Origin: VAZQ01 sp963827585
Lineage (GTDB): Bacteria; Pseudomonadota; Alphaproteobacteria; Rhizobiales; Xanthobacteraceae
Assembly (NCBI GenBank): GCA_963827585.1
Contig: CAWHCK010000019.1
Span: 1-64,000, forward strand
Direction of reading: 5' to 3'
Length of the DNA: 64,000 nt
Part shown: piece by piece, positions 1 through 8,657 of the stretch
Layout of the letters: every line of letters begins with the position of its first letter
Position numbering within the stretch: the stretch's first letter is position 1
Translations under genes and position numbers: made by a program
The notes under the pieces: generated by a model
Databases searched by the model: none
Told to the model about the DNA's origin: nothing
The model's input: only the letters and a program-made list of their open reading frames with translations

Positions 1-35
1 GGCAAAACTCTGTTCCCGGACGGCCAATCAGGCTC

Positions 36-1412
36 CTACGCGCCGGGGATCACGAGGTCTGCACGCAGGCCGCCGATCGGGGCTGTCCCGAGGCTGAGGC
101 CGCCGCCATAGAGGCTGGCAAGCTCCACCACGATCGAAAGCCCGAGCCCCGAGCCCGGCTTGGTCTCGTCGAGCCGGCGGCCGCGCCTCGCCACCTGCTC
201 GCGTTGCTGGGGCGAAAGCCCCGGCCCGTCGTCGTCGACCACGATGCGTACGATGCGGCGATCGCCCCTCGGATCAGGCTTTTCCGAAAACACCTCGACC
301 GCCACCCGCGACTGCGCCCACTTGCAGGCATTGTCGACGAGGTTGCCGACCATTTCCTCGAGATCCTGCTGCTCGCCACGGAAGCGCGCACCCTCGGGCG
401 CGTCGATGGCGATCGCGATGCCGCGATGGTGATGGAGCTTTTCCATCGTGCGGGCGAGCGCGGTCACCACCGGGCGCACCTCGGTGATGGTGCCGATCGC
501 CGCGACGCGGGCGGCCATCCGGGCGCGCTCGAGATGGCGCGCGACTTGATCGCGCATGATCTCGGTCTGCTCGCGCACCTTCAGGGCCAGCGGGTCGGCG
601 CCATGGGTGGTGGCCTCGTTCATCATGACCGAGATCGGCGTCTTCAGCGCATGCGCGAGATTGCCGACATGGGTGCGCGCGCGCGTGACGATGTCGCGAT
701 TGGCGTCGATGAGTGCGTTGGTCTCGCGCGCGAGCGGCGCGATCTCGACCGGAAAGGCGCCTTCGAGCCGTTCCGCCGCGCCCGAGCGGATGGCGGCAAG
801 GCCCTCGGAAATGCGCTTGAGCGGCGCGAGGCCGAAGCGCACCTGGAAGGTCGTGGTCAGCAGCAGCACGATCGCCAGCACGCCCAAAGTGACAACGAGC
901 GCACCGTCGAAGCTATGGGTCTCGTCATCGATCTCGGCCGCGTCGCCGGCGACGGCAACGAGATAGCGTCCCTCCTCCCCGAGATCGATCGTACGCTCGA
1001 CGATACGCAGCAGCTGGCCCTCGGGGCCCTCGGCGTAGCCTTGCCGCGTGCCGCCAGCCGCCGACGAGGCGCCGAGATCGGCCAGACGCGGCAGGGTCGC
1101 GTCCCACAACGACCGGGACGAGCGCACATCCGGCGTCGGCGCATCGAGCCGGGTCGCCTGCCAATACCAGCCCGACAGCGGCAGGTCGAACAACGGCTCG
1201 CCCATGGATTGGGGGAATTTGCCGGCATTCTCCTCCGGCGTCGCCACCTCGGCGACAAGCGTGCGCAGATAGACCCCCAATCTGCGGTCAAACGCACGCT
1301 CGACCGCCGCGCGATAGATCGACGACAGCACGACGCCGGTCACAACCAGAATGATCACGGTCCAGGTCGTCGCCGAGAAGAAGAGCCGAAGAGCGAGCGA
1401 ATTAAGGCGCAT
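36..1412 (-). CDS. Sensor histidine kinase, FeuQ/PhoQ-like
   Basis: Inner-membrane sensor kinase that should phosphorylate the response regulator encoded just upstream. From the start I chose (458 aa) there is a membrane segment at about residues 10-32, a periplasmic sensor region to about 168, a second membrane segment at about 170-191, a HAMP-like linker, and the H-box around His254 (HALKTP). The N-box (VGNLVDNACKW), G1 box (VDDDGPGLS) and G2 box (GSGLGLSIV) follow. The ATG at 1412 overlaps the regulator's stop by 11 bases, so the pair is translationally coupled; an upstream start at 1439 would add nine residues. The true stimulus is not visible. Family is secure, the FeuQ label is an inference from the partner. 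Confidence 0.9.
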   Translation of the reverse strand: MRLNSLALRLFFSATTWTVIILVVTGVVLSSIYRAAVERAFDRRLGVYLRTLVAEVATPEENAGKFPQSMGEPLFDLPLSGWYWQATRLDAPTPDVRSSRSLWDATLPRLADLGASSAAGGTRQGYAEGPEGQLLRIVERTIDLGEEGRYLVAVAGDAAEIDDETHSFDGALVVTLGVLAIVLLLTTTFQVRFGLAPLKRISEGLAAIRSGAAERLEGAFPVEIAPLARETNALIDANRDIVTRARTHVGNLAHALKTPISVMMNEATTHGADPLALKVREQTEIMRDQVARHLERARMAARVAAIGTITEVRPVVTALARTMEKLHHHRGIAIAIDAPEGARFRGEQQDLEEMVGNLVDNACKWAQSRVAVEVFSEKPDPRGDRRIVRIVVDDDGPGLSPQQREQVARRGRRLDETKPGSGLGLSIVVELASLYGGGLSLGTAPIGGLRADLVIPGA

Positions 1413-2073
1413 TGCCCGGCGCGGCGAGGAGATAGCCAAGCCCGCGTACGGTCTGAATGACGTCGACGCCGAGCTTCTTGCGGATGCGGCCGACGAACAC
1501 CTCGATGGTGTTGGAGTCGCGATCGAAATCCTGGTCGTAGAGATGCTCGACCAGCTCGCTGCGCGAGACCACGCGGCCGGTATGGTGCATGAGATACGAG
1601 AGCAGGCGATATTCGTGCGAGGTCAGCTTGACCGGATTGCCGTCGACGGTCACGCGGCCGGTGCGGGTGTCGAGGCGCACGGGGCCGCAATTGAGCTCGC
1701 TCTTGGCGTGGCCGGCCGAACGCCGCAGGAGCGCGCGGATGCGCGCCAGCACCTCCTCGAGATGGAACGGCTTTGCAACGTAGTCGTCGGCGCCGGCGTC
1801 GAAGCCCTGGACCTTGTCGCTCCAGCGGTCGCGCGCGGTGAGCATGAGCACCGGCATGGCACGACCGGCCCGGCGCCACGCCTCGAGCACCGAAATGCCG
1901 TCCATCTTGGGCAGCCCGATGTCGAGGATGACTGCGTCATAGGGCTCGCTGTCGCCGAGATAGTGGCCCTCCTCGCCGTCGAAGGCACGATCGACCACAT
2001 AGCCCGCGTCGGTGAGCGCGGTGGCCAGTTGCCGGTTGAGGTCGGGATCGTCCTCGATGACGAGGAGGCGCAA
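1402..2073 (-). CDS. OmpR-family response regulator, FeuP/PhoP-like
   Basis: Cytoplasmic DNA-binding regulator of 223 aa. The receiver domain has acidic residues at 8-9, the phospho-acceptor Asp51 (ILDIGLP), Thr79 (LTARD) and Lys101 (YVAKPF). A winged-helix OmpR/PhoB output domain follows at about 125-218 (DRDSNTIEVFVGRIRKKL). It is the first gene of a two-gene minus-strand operon with the kinase. The wording of the receiver and recognition helix closely matches rhizobial FeuP-type regulators, which control osmoadaptive or iron-related functions; which applies here cannot be read from sequence. The upstream region carries a 12-bp tandem direct repeat that could be an autoregulatory site. Confidence 0.92.
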   Translation of the reverse strand: MRLLVIEDDPDLNRQLATALTDAGYVVDRAFDGEEGHYLGDSEPYDAVILDIGLPKMDGISVLEAWRRAGRAMPVLMLTARDRWSDKVQGFDAGADDYVAKPFHLEEVLARIRALLRRSAGHAKSELNCGPVRLDTRTGRVTVDGNPVKLTSHEYRLLSYLMHHTGRVVSRSELVEHLYDQDFDRDSNTIEVFVGRIRKKLGVDVIQTVRGLGYLLAAPGNAP

Positions 2074-2422
2074 AGCGAGAGCTCCACTGATCGCCGCCGC
2101 CGACTTTCCCCGCGGAATCGGCGGTCGCGGACACTACCTTGCCATGACATAACAACCGGGGGAAGGTTGAGGAAGGGTGGCAGGAAGGGTGGCAGGAACG
2201 CTAGCGGGACGCACAGGGCGTCGGCGGCCGGAGGCCGGCGGCGGCCCGTCGCTCGCGTTGAGAGCGCGGGACCGTGGTGCATGATCGGCCCCATTGAGAG
2301 CCAGGCGCCTGGCAATCCGCCCCGGCAGCCAGCATGATCGACCCGGCAAAGCCGCTACGCATTTTTGCTGCGCGCGCTCTGGGCGTGCTAACACTGTGGT
2401 CGACAACCTGGACCGCAGCGTC
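2074..2422. other. Divergent intergenic region, regulator / liv operon
   Basis: About 350 bases without a credible gene, separating the minus-strand regulator from the plus-strand livG. It must hold promoters for both directions. The only clear structure is the 12-bp tandem repeat at 2170-2193. The open frame upstream of livG is rich in Arg/Cys and does not look coding. Confidence 0.6.
2170..2193. repeat. Perfect 12-bp tandem direct repeat
   Basis: The unit AGGAAGGGTGGC occurs twice head to tail, with a partial third copy (AGGA). It lies about 100 bases upstream of the response regulator start. OmpR/PhoP-type regulators bind direct repeats with about 11-bp phasing, so it could be an operator, but it may also be simple low-complexity sequence. 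Confidence 0.5.
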
Positions 2423-3178
2423 GTGACTGACGATTTCATCCTCGAAACCGAGAACCTCACCAAGGAGTTTGCCGGCTTCGTCGCGGTGAACGGGGTCAAC
2501 TTGCGCGTCGCGCGCGGGACCATTCACGCGTTGATCGGACCAAACGGTGCCGGCAAGACGACCTGTTTCAACCTGCTGACGAAGTTCATGAGCCCGACCC
2601 GGGGCCGGATCGTCTATAAGGGGCGCGACATCACGCCGCTGCCTCCCGCCGACGTGGCGCGGCTCGGGCTGGTGCGATCGTTCCAGATTTCCGCCGTTTT
2701 TCCGCACCTGACAGTACTTGAAAACGTGCGCGTCGCCCTGCAGCGCAAACGCGGATCATCGTTCGACTTCTGGAAGTCGAAGCGCGTTCTCGATGTCTTC
2801 AACGAGCGGGCGATGGCGCTCATCACCGACGTCGGTTTGTCGGCTTTTGCCCATTGGACGGCGGTGGAATTGCCTTACGGTCGCAAGCGCGCGCTCGAGA
2901 TCGCAACCACCTTGGCGCTCGACCCTGAAATGCTTCTTCTTGATGAGCCGATGGCCGGCATGGGTCACGAAGACATCGAGCGTATCAGCGCACTGATCAA
3001 GTCGGTCGCCGCCGACCGCACGGTGCTGATGGTGGAGCACAATCTCAGCGTGGTCGCCAACCTCTCCGACCGCATCACGGTGCTTACGCGCGGCCGCGTG
3101 CTCGCCGAGGGCCACTACGAAACGGTCGCCGCCGACCCGGCCGTGCGGGAGGCTTATCTCGGGGTTGGCCATGCTTAG
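2423..3178 (+). CDS. livG: Branched-chain amino acid/amide ABC transporter ATPase LivG
   Basis: Cytoplasmic ATPase (251 aa from GTG 2423) of a HAAT-type importer. Walker A is GPNGAGKTT, followed by a Q-loop region (VRSFQISAVF), a LivG-type degenerate signature (LPYGRKRALEIA rather than LSGGQ), Walker B LLLDEPMAG and the switch histidine in MVEHN. It couples ATP hydrolysis to transport through LivH/LivM. It is first in livG-livF-livK-livH-livM and overlaps livF by 14 bases. The start is uncertain: GTG at 2396 and an ATG at 2294 are in frame, but the residues before 2423 are not conserved-looking and no strong ribosome site is seen. Confidence 0.92.
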   Translation: MTDDFILETENLTKEFAGFVAVNGVNLRVARGTIHALIGPNGAGKTTCFNLLTKFMSPTRGRIVYKGRDITPLPPADVARLGLVRSFQISAVFPHLTVLENVRVALQRKRGSSFDFWKSKRVLDVFNERAMALITDVGLSAFAHWTAVELPYGRKRALEIATTLALDPEMLLLDEPMAGMGHEDIERISALIKSVAADRTVLMVEHNLSVVANLSDRITVLTRGRVLAEGHYETVAADPAVREAYLGVGHA

Positions 3179-3887
3179 CCCAGGCGTTGCCGCTCTGCTC
3201 TCGGTCGACGGGCTGCAAGCCTGGTACGGCGAGTCCCATGTGCTCCACGGCGCCACGTTCGAAGTTCTCGCCGGCGAGGTGGTGACCCTGCTCGGCCGCA
3301 ACGGCGCCGGCAAGACGACGACGCTGAAATCGATCATGGGCATCGTGGGCCAGCGCCGCGGATCGGTGCGCTACCAGGGGCAAGAGGTCATAGCTCTGAC
3401 CAGCGACCGGATTGCCCGGCTCGGCATTGCCCTGTGTCCCGAGGAGCGCGGCATTTTTGCAAGCCTCAGCGTCGAGGAAAACCTGTTGCTGCCCCCCAAG
3501 GTCCGTCCCGGCGGGCTCGAGCTCGATCGCATTTTCGAGCTGTTTCCCAATCTCAAGGAACGCCTGTCGAGCCAGGGCACCAAGCTCTCCGGCGGCGAGC
3601 AGCAGATGCTCGCCATCGCCCGTATCCTGCGCACCGGCGCCCGGCTCCTCCTCCTCGACGAGCCGACCGAGGGCCTTGCCCCCGTCATCATTCAGCAGAT
3701 CGGCAAGACCATCGGCATGCTCAAGCAGCAGGGATTCACCATCCTCCTCGTCGAACAGAATTTTCGCTTCGCCTCGACGGTTGCGGATCGCTATTACGTG
3801 ATGGAACATGGTCGCATCATCGACCGGTTCGCCAACGCCGAACTCGAGGCCAATCTCGACAAGCTTCACGACTATCTGGGTGTGTGA
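3165..3887 (+). CDS. livF: Branched-chain amino acid/amide ABC transporter ATPase LivF
   Basis: Second ATPase of the same importer (240 aa). It shows Walker A GRNGAGKTT, canonical signature LSGGEQQMLAIAR, Walker B LLLLDEPTEGLAP and switch His region (LLVEQNFRFA). Length and motif spacing are standard for LivF. It overlaps the end of livG, so the two ATPases are co-translated. An ATG at 3171 is an alternative start. A 79-base gap to livK contains a good ribosome binding site for livK. Confidence 0.94.
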   Translation: MAMLSPGVAALLSVDGLQAWYGESHVLHGATFEVLAGEVVTLLGRNGAGKTTTLKSIMGIVGQRRGSVRYQGQEVIALTSDRIARLGIALCPEERGIFASLSVEENLLLPPKVRPGGLELDRIFELFPNLKERLSSQGTKLSGGEQQMLAIARILRTGARLLLLDEPTEGLAPVIIQQIGKTIGMLKQQGFTILLVEQNFRFASTVADRYYVMEHGRIIDRFANAELEANLDKLHDYLGV

Positions 3888-3966
3888 GTTGCAAAGCTCG
3901 ACCTCCCAGCCACCACTCGGAATGCCGGGGTGCAAACCACCAAAAACCATCACAGGAGAACGCCAC

Positions 3967-5178
3967 ATGAAAAGGCTGATCAGTCTCACGGCACTCGCGG
4001 TCGCATTCGGGTGCGGCGCCGCACAGGCGCAGTATACCGACGGAACCATCAAGATCGGCGTCATGAACGACATGTCGGGAACCTACTCCGACTTGAGCGG
4101 TCAAGGCTCGGTCATCGCGGCGCGGATGGCGGTTGAGGATTTCGGCGCGGCCGCCAAAGGCATGAAAGTCGAGATCGTCGGCGCCGATCACCAGAACAAA
4201 CCGGACGTGGGCTCGAACGTCGTGCGTACCTGGATCGACGTCGACAAGGTCGACGTGATCGTCGACGTGCCCACGTCCTCGGTCGCGCTCGCGGTGAACG
4301 AGATCGTGCGCGACAAGAACAAGGTATTTCTGGTCTCCGGCGCGGCCTCCTCCGACCTGACCGGCCCCAAATGCACGCCGAACACGATCCACTGGACCTA
4401 CGACACCTGGGCGCTCGCCAACGGGACCGGAAAAGCGATCGTGAAGACCGGCGGCGATACCTGGTTCTTCCTCACGGCCGACTATGCCTTCGGCCACGCG
4501 CTCGAGCGCGACACCGCAGCCGTCGTCGAAAAGAACGGCGGCAAGGTCGTGGGCCGCGTACGCCATCCGTTCCCCGGGACGGATTTCTCGTCCTTCCTAT
4601 TGCAGGCGCAGTCATCGAAGGCGAAGATCATCGGGCTCGCCAACGCCGGCAGCGACACCATCAACTCGATCAAGCAGGCGGCCGAGTTCGGCATTACCCG
4701 CGGCGGTCAGAATCTGGCGGCATTGCTCGCGTTCATCACCGATGTGCATGCGCTCGGATTGCAGACGGCCCAGGCGCTGATCATGACGGAATCCTGGTAC
4801 TGGGACCTCAATGATGCAAACCGCGAATTCGCCAAGAAATTTGCACCCCAATTCAAGGGCGTGCATCCGACCATGGTCCATGCCGGCGTGTATTCGGCGG
4901 TCACGCACTATCTCAAGGCGGTCGAGGCGCTCAAGAGCGACGCCGACGGCAAGGCGATCGTCGCCAAGATGAAAGAGACGCCCACCGACGACAAGCTCTT
5001 CGGCAAGGGCGTCGTGCGCGCCGACGGCCGCAAGATCCACCCGATGTATCTGTTCGAGGTCAAGAAGCCGGCGGAATCGAAGGGGCCGTGGGACTACTAC
5101 AAGCTCCGCGCCACCATCCCGGCCGACGAAGCCTTCCGGCCGCTGGCCGAGGGCGGATGCCCGTTGGTGAAGAGCTGA
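3967..5178 (+). CDS. livK: Periplasmic branched-chain amino acid/amide-binding protein
   Basis: Solute receptor of the importer (403 aa). A Sec signal peptide occupies residues 1-21 with an AQA cleavage site. The mature part is a type I periplasmic-binding fold, starting with the family motif IKIGVMNDMSG. The start at 3967 is favoured over longer in-frame options because it has an AGGAG ribosome site and begins directly with the signal peptide. The ligand may be leucine-type amino acids, amides, urea or aromatic acids; sequence alone does not decide. A strong hairpin follows the stop codon, before livH. Confidence 0.93.
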   Translation: MKRLISLTALAVAFGCGAAQAQYTDGTIKIGVMNDMSGTYSDLSGQGSVIAARMAVEDFGAAAKGMKVEIVGADHQNKPDVGSNVVRTWIDVDKVDVIVDVPTSSVALAVNEIVRDKNKVFLVSGAASSDLTGPKCTPNTIHWTYDTWALANGTGKAIVKTGGDTWFFLTADYAFGHALERDTAAVVEKNGGKVVGRVRHPFPGTDFSSFLLQAQSSKAKIIGLANAGSDTINSIKQAAEFGITRGGQNLAALLAFITDVHALGLQTAQALIMTESWYWDLNDANREFAKKFAPQFKGVHPTMVHAGVYSAVTHYLKAVEALKSDADGKAIVAKMKETPTDDKLFGKGVVRADGRKIHPMYLFEVKKPAESKGPWDYYKLRATIPADEAFRPLAEGGCPLVKS

Positions 5179-5196
5179 CCCGACGGCGCAACGCGT

Positions 5197-5223
5197 CGGG
5201 GAACGGAATCGTTCCGTTCCCCG
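5197..5223 (+). promoter_or_regulatory. Perfect 12-bp hairpin between livK and livH
   Basis: CGGGGAACGGAA pairs perfectly with TTCCGTTCCCCG across a 3-base loop (TCG). It sits between the binding-protein gene and the permease genes, with no T-run after it. In binding-protein operons such hairpins protect the upstream mRNA and lower expression of the permeases, which is the likely role here. Confidence 0.65.
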
Positions 5224-5242
5224 GCCAACGGTGTGATCGGCC

Positions 5243-6130
5243 ATGTTCGAAGTGTTCGGCATCAGCTCGCAAGCGCTGTTTGGGCAATTGCTCATCGGGC
5301 TGATCAACGGCTCGTTCTACGCGCTGCTCAGCCTCGGGCTCGCCGTCATTTTCGGCATGCTCAACATCATCAATTTCGCCCATGGCGCCCAGTACATGCT
5401 GGGCGCCTTCACCGCATTCTTTCTCCTGCAGTATGCCGGCCTGGGCTATTGGTGGGCGATCATCATCGCGCCCATCATCGTGGGGATCAGCGGGATCATC
5501 ATCGAGCGGCTGTTCCTGCAGTGGCTCTATAGGCTCGATCATCTCTACGGATTGCTGCTGACCTTCGGTCTCGCGCTTATTTTCGAGGGCACGTTCCGCA
5601 ATTTCTTCGGCTCCTCGGGCCTGCCCTATTCGGTGCCGCCGGCGCTGCAGGGCGGGCAGAATCTCGGCTTCATGTTCCTGCCGAACTACCGCGCCTGGGT
5701 GGTGGTCTTTTCGCTCGTCGTATGCCTGACCACCTGGTTCGTCATCGAGCGCACCAAGCTCGGCGCCTATCTGCGCGCCGCGACCGAGAACCCGACCCTC
5801 GTGCGCGCCTTCGGCATCAACGTGCCGCGCATGATCACGCTGACCTATGGCTTCGGTGTTGCGCTCGCGGCGCTCGCGGGCGTGATGGCGGCGCCGATCT
5901 ACAACGTGAGCCCGCAGATGGGCGCAAATCTCATCATCGTGGTATTCGCGGTCGTGGTGATCGGCGGCATGGGCTCGATCATGGGCGCGATCGTGACCGG
6001 GTTCGGACTGGGAATCATCGAGGGGCTCACCAAGGTGTTCTTTCCCGAAGCATCCAACACGGTGATCTTCATCATCATGGCGATCGTGCTGCTGATCAGG
6101 CCGGCCGGCCTGTTCGGAAGGGGCGCGTAA
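5243..6130 (+). CDS. livH: ABC transporter permease LivH
   Basis: Integral membrane permease of the liv system (295 aa) with about eight hydrophobic segments. The N-terminal motif (LINGSFYALLSLGLAVIFG) and the GAQYMLGAF region are typical of LivH. The conserved cytoplasmic loop that contacts LivG/LivF is at about residues 175-195 (RAATENPTLVRAFGIN). The start at 5243 follows the intercistronic hairpin by 19 bases. It pairs with LivM to form the channel. Confidence 0.94.
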   Translation: MFEVFGISSQALFGQLLIGLINGSFYALLSLGLAVIFGMLNIINFAHGAQYMLGAFTAFFLLQYAGLGYWWAIIIAPIIVGISGIIIERLFLQWLYRLDHLYGLLLTFGLALIFEGTFRNFFGSSGLPYSVPPALQGGQNLGFMFLPNYRAWVVVFSLVVCLTTWFVIERTKLGAYLRAATENPTLVRAFGINVPRMITLTYGFGVALAALAGVMAAPIYNVSPQMGANLIIVVFAVVVIGGMGSIMGAIVTGFGLGIIEGLTKVFFPEASNTVIFIIMAIVLLIRPAGLFGRGA

Positions 6131-6141
6131 CGTGCAGAGCC

Positions 6142-7152
6142 TTGCCAAAGCCGGGCATAACTCACGGTTTGCGCTCGCACAGCGAGACCATCGCATTTCT
6201 CATCATGGTCGGCGCGCTCATCGTCGCGCCCATGTTCTTCTATCCCGTGTTCCTGATGAAGGCGCTGTGCTTCGCGCTGTTTGCTTGCGCGTTCAACCTG
6301 CTGATCGGTTATGTCGGGCTGTTGTCGTTTGGCCACGCCCTGTTCTTCGGCTGGGCGGCCTACATGGGGGCACATCTCGCCAAGATTGGGACCTTGAGCT
6401 TGCCGTTTTGGCTCGGCAAGTGGCATTGGCTGGTCATTCCGCTGCCACCGTTGTCGCCGGAACTCGCCATATTGGGAGGCGCCCTGTTCGCTGCAGTGCT
6501 GGGTCTCATCGTCGGCGCGCTCGCGATCCGCCGGCAGGGCATCTATTTCGCGATGATCACGCTCGCCTTGGCGCAGATGATGTATTTCTTCGCCATGCAG
6601 GCGCCGTTCACTCACGGGGAAGATGGCATTCAGGCGGTCCCGCGCGGAAAGCTGTTCGGTCTTATCGATCTTGCCGATCAGACCAACATGTATGCCACCG
6701 TGCTGGTCATCTTCCTCGGCTGCTTTCTTCTGATCTATCGCATCATCAACTCGCCGTTCGGCGAAGTGCTCAAGGCGATACGGGAGAACGAGGCACGCGC
6801 CATATCGCTCGGCTACAAGACCGATCGCTTCAAGCTCGTTGCCTTCGTATTGTCGGCGACATTCGCGGGCGTGGCGGGTGCCACCAAGGCGCTGGTCTTC
6901 CAGCTTGCCTCGCTCACCGACGTCGACTGGCCGATGTCGGGCGAGGTGATCCTGATGACGCTGGTCGGCGGTCTCGGCACCCTGTTCGGGCCGGTGGTGG
7001 GCGCGTTCTTCATGGTGACGCTGGAGAATTACCTGACCACGATCGGCCAATGGGTGTTCGTCGTCCAGGGCGCGATTTTCGTCGTCTGCGTCCTGCTATT
7101 CCGCCGCGGCATCATCGGCGAGCTTGCTCAACTCCTGCGCATCAAACTTTGA
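6142..7152 (+). CDS. livM: ABC transporter permease LivM
   Basis: Second permease (336 aa from TTG 6142) with about nine membrane segments. Conserved stretches include LLIGYVGLLSFGHALFFG, RRQGIYFAMITLALAQM and the cytoplasmic loop KAIRENEARAISLGY. The 5' end is ambiguous: in-frame starts are TTG 6142, TTG 6169 and ATG 6205, while a GTG at 6132 lies in another frame and would join only after removal of one base. Since one-base insertions are frequent in this window, a start at 6132 with a sequencing error is possible. Last gene of the operon. Confidence 0.88.
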   Translation: MPKPGITHGLRSHSETIAFLIMVGALIVAPMFFYPVFLMKALCFALFACAFNLLIGYVGLLSFGHALFFGWAAYMGAHLAKIGTLSLPFWLGKWHWLVIPLPPLSPELAILGGALFAAVLGLIVGALAIRRQGIYFAMITLALAQMMYFFAMQAPFTHGEDGIQAVPRGKLFGLIDLADQTNMYATVLVIFLGCFLLIYRIINSPFGEVLKAIRENEARAISLGYKTDRFKLVAFVLSATFAGVAGATKALVFQLASLTDVDWPMSGEVILMTLVGGLGTLFGPVVGAFFMVTLENYLTTIGQWVFVVQGAIFVVCVLLFRRGIIGELAQLLRIKL

Positions 7153-7153
7153 T

Positions 7154-7174
7154 GCCCCTGCCGTCAGGGGCTTT
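7154..7174 (+). terminator. Rho-independent terminator of the liv operon
   Basis: A perfect 7-bp stem (GCCCCTG / CAGGGGC) with a CCGT loop is followed by TTT immediately after the livM stop codon. It ends the five-gene liv transcript. Confidence 0.7.
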
Positions 7175-7461
7175 CCGGGGCATTTTGCGACACCGGATCA
7201 AGACCTGCACCTAGAAGGTGAGACATAACGCCTAGCACGCCCAACAGCTTCTGCGGTAAACTGGAACCGTGAAAATCCGATTTTCATCGTCGAGATCGGA
7301 CTCCTACCCCGCGCCGGCTTGACCCGTTCGTCAACCGACCGGCAACCACAGGTCCCGGATTTGCTCAAGAGAGAGGGAGCCCACACGAGCCGGTTCACAC
7401 CGCTCGGTGGCGTCGTGTGTCGTCATGAGCAGATGCGAGGACACCCCCAGAGAGGCATAGC
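7175..7461. other. Intergenic region upstream of a secreted protein gene
   Basis: No credible gene on either strand. The region presumably carries the promoter of the gene at 7462; a GAGAGG ribosome site lies just before that ATG. No operator is recognisable. Confidence 0.5.
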
Positions 7462-8577
7462 ATGCGACTCGATACACTTCTCAACCGCTGCACGACCGTT
7501 GCTTCCATAGCCGCCCTCGTCATCCTGACCGCACCCGGCACAGCGGCACGAGCCCAAACGCTCCCTTCTTACATGGACCCGATCGCGGGTCGCACCGTCT
7601 CGACGCCGGCAGAAACGGCCACACGAAACGTTCTGGCGTTGAATTCGATCATGTTCGAGCTCTACGACAGCGCCGCGAGAATTTTCAGGCGGAATATTCT
7701 CAGCAAGCATCCCGTGATCCTCGGGCTGTTCTCCGGCGCGGGCGGGCAGTTCATCCTCTACCGGCCCAACATGCCCCCGCTCGAGGCGCCATCCGTCCCG
7801 ATCGCCTATCAACTCATGAAATCCGTCGGTCATAGCACGATGGCCATCAGCCAGGTGGTCGGACCGCACCTCGACAATCCTGCCGATCAGTCCTGGCGCG
7901 CACCGTTGCTCGCCTACCGCAGCCGGATGAAATCCGCCCTCGACGGGTTCAACGAAACCGCCATGCCTCCGGAGTGGCGGGACAACAACCGCGCCATCCT
8001 GGAGAACAACATCGCGTTCATGGACGATTGCGCGGAGAAGGGCTCGATCTCCTTCGCCGCCCTGGAGGCGTTCGGCAAGAAGCAGGGCCCCCTGCTGAAA
8101 CTGAACGTTGCGTGGGCGGCTCAAACCCAGGTCGCGCATTGGATGTCGGTGATCGGCGAGTGGAAGACCATGCTCGGCAGCGACTGGGACAAGACCTACG
8201 CCGCCAGCAATACCATCTACGTGGCGCGTCAGAACAACATACTGTTCAGCGTGCTCGCACAGTTCTTCGGGCCCGAGGCGATCAACGACCGGCTGGTCCT
8301 GATCGAGACGATCTCATTCACCACGACGCCGGAAGACATGATGGAATCTCTGACGCGCATTATCGCGGACCGCAGCGTCGGCGCGCTGTTCTTCGGCAAC
8401 TACCGCCTGATGGACTTCGAACTGATGGGCGGCGACGCGCGCGCCGCGATCATTGCCGAAGACGCCAAGCGCGGAACGACACCGGTTCTGCCGCCTGCCG
8501 TTCCGTTCGGGTCGAAGCAGTGGCCGACGCTGATCACGCCCGGAACTGGACCCACATCCCTTGCCGACCTTCCGTAA
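7462..8577 (+). CDS. Secreted protein of unknown family
   Basis: A 371-aa protein I do not recognise. Residues 1-31 form a Sec signal peptide ending in an ARA cleavage site, so it should be periplasmic or secreted. The mature part has no repeats or further membrane segments and only one cysteine (DDCAEKG). It has many aromatic/Trp positions, suggesting a folded globular domain, and a Pro/Gly-rich C-terminus. The start is supported by a GAGAGG ribosome site. It is separated by a perfect hairpin from the molybdenum hydroxylase genes downstream. Its role could be linked to them or not; the hairpin argues for a separate transcript. Confidence 0.8.
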   Translation: MRLDTLLNRCTTVASIAALVILTAPGTAARAQTLPSYMDPIAGRTVSTPAETATRNVLALNSIMFELYDSAARIFRRNILSKHPVILGLFSGAGGQFILYRPNMPPLEAPSVPIAYQLMKSVGHSTMAISQVVGPHLDNPADQSWRAPLLAYRSRMKSALDGFNETAMPPEWRDNNRAILENNIAFMDDCAEKGSISFAALEAFGKKQGPLLKLNVAWAAQTQVAHWMSVIGEWKTMLGSDWDKTYAASNTIYVARQNNILFSVLAQFFGPEAINDRLVLIETISFTTTPEDMMESLTRIIADRSVGALFFGNYRLMDFELMGGDARAAIIAEDAKRGTTPVLPPAVPFGSKQWPTLITPGTGPTSLADLP

Positions 8578-8593
8578 GCCGGAGTCGCGGGCC

Positions 8594-8631
8594 CCTGGGG
8601 TGAGCGGACGAGAACCTTCGCTCACCCCAGG
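8594..8631. terminator. 13-bp perfect hairpin, probable terminator
   Basis: CCTGGGGTGAGCG pairs perfectly with CGCTCACCCCAGG across a 12-base loop, between the secreted protein stop and the FAD-subunit start. There is no T-run on the plus side, so termination would be imperfect or Rho-assisted. Confidence 0.5.
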
Positions 8632-8657
8632 ATCCAGTTCTCCCCGAGGAGCGCCGC

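Noticed and set aside
204..1460. Long plus-strand open frame antisense to the sensor kinase
   Set aside because: High-GC shadow: His/Arg-rich, no family motif, while the minus strand encodes a clear kinase. The same applies to long antisense frames at 5060-6196, 10507-12300, 19399-21099, 21454-22839, 23599-25800 and 39060-40247.
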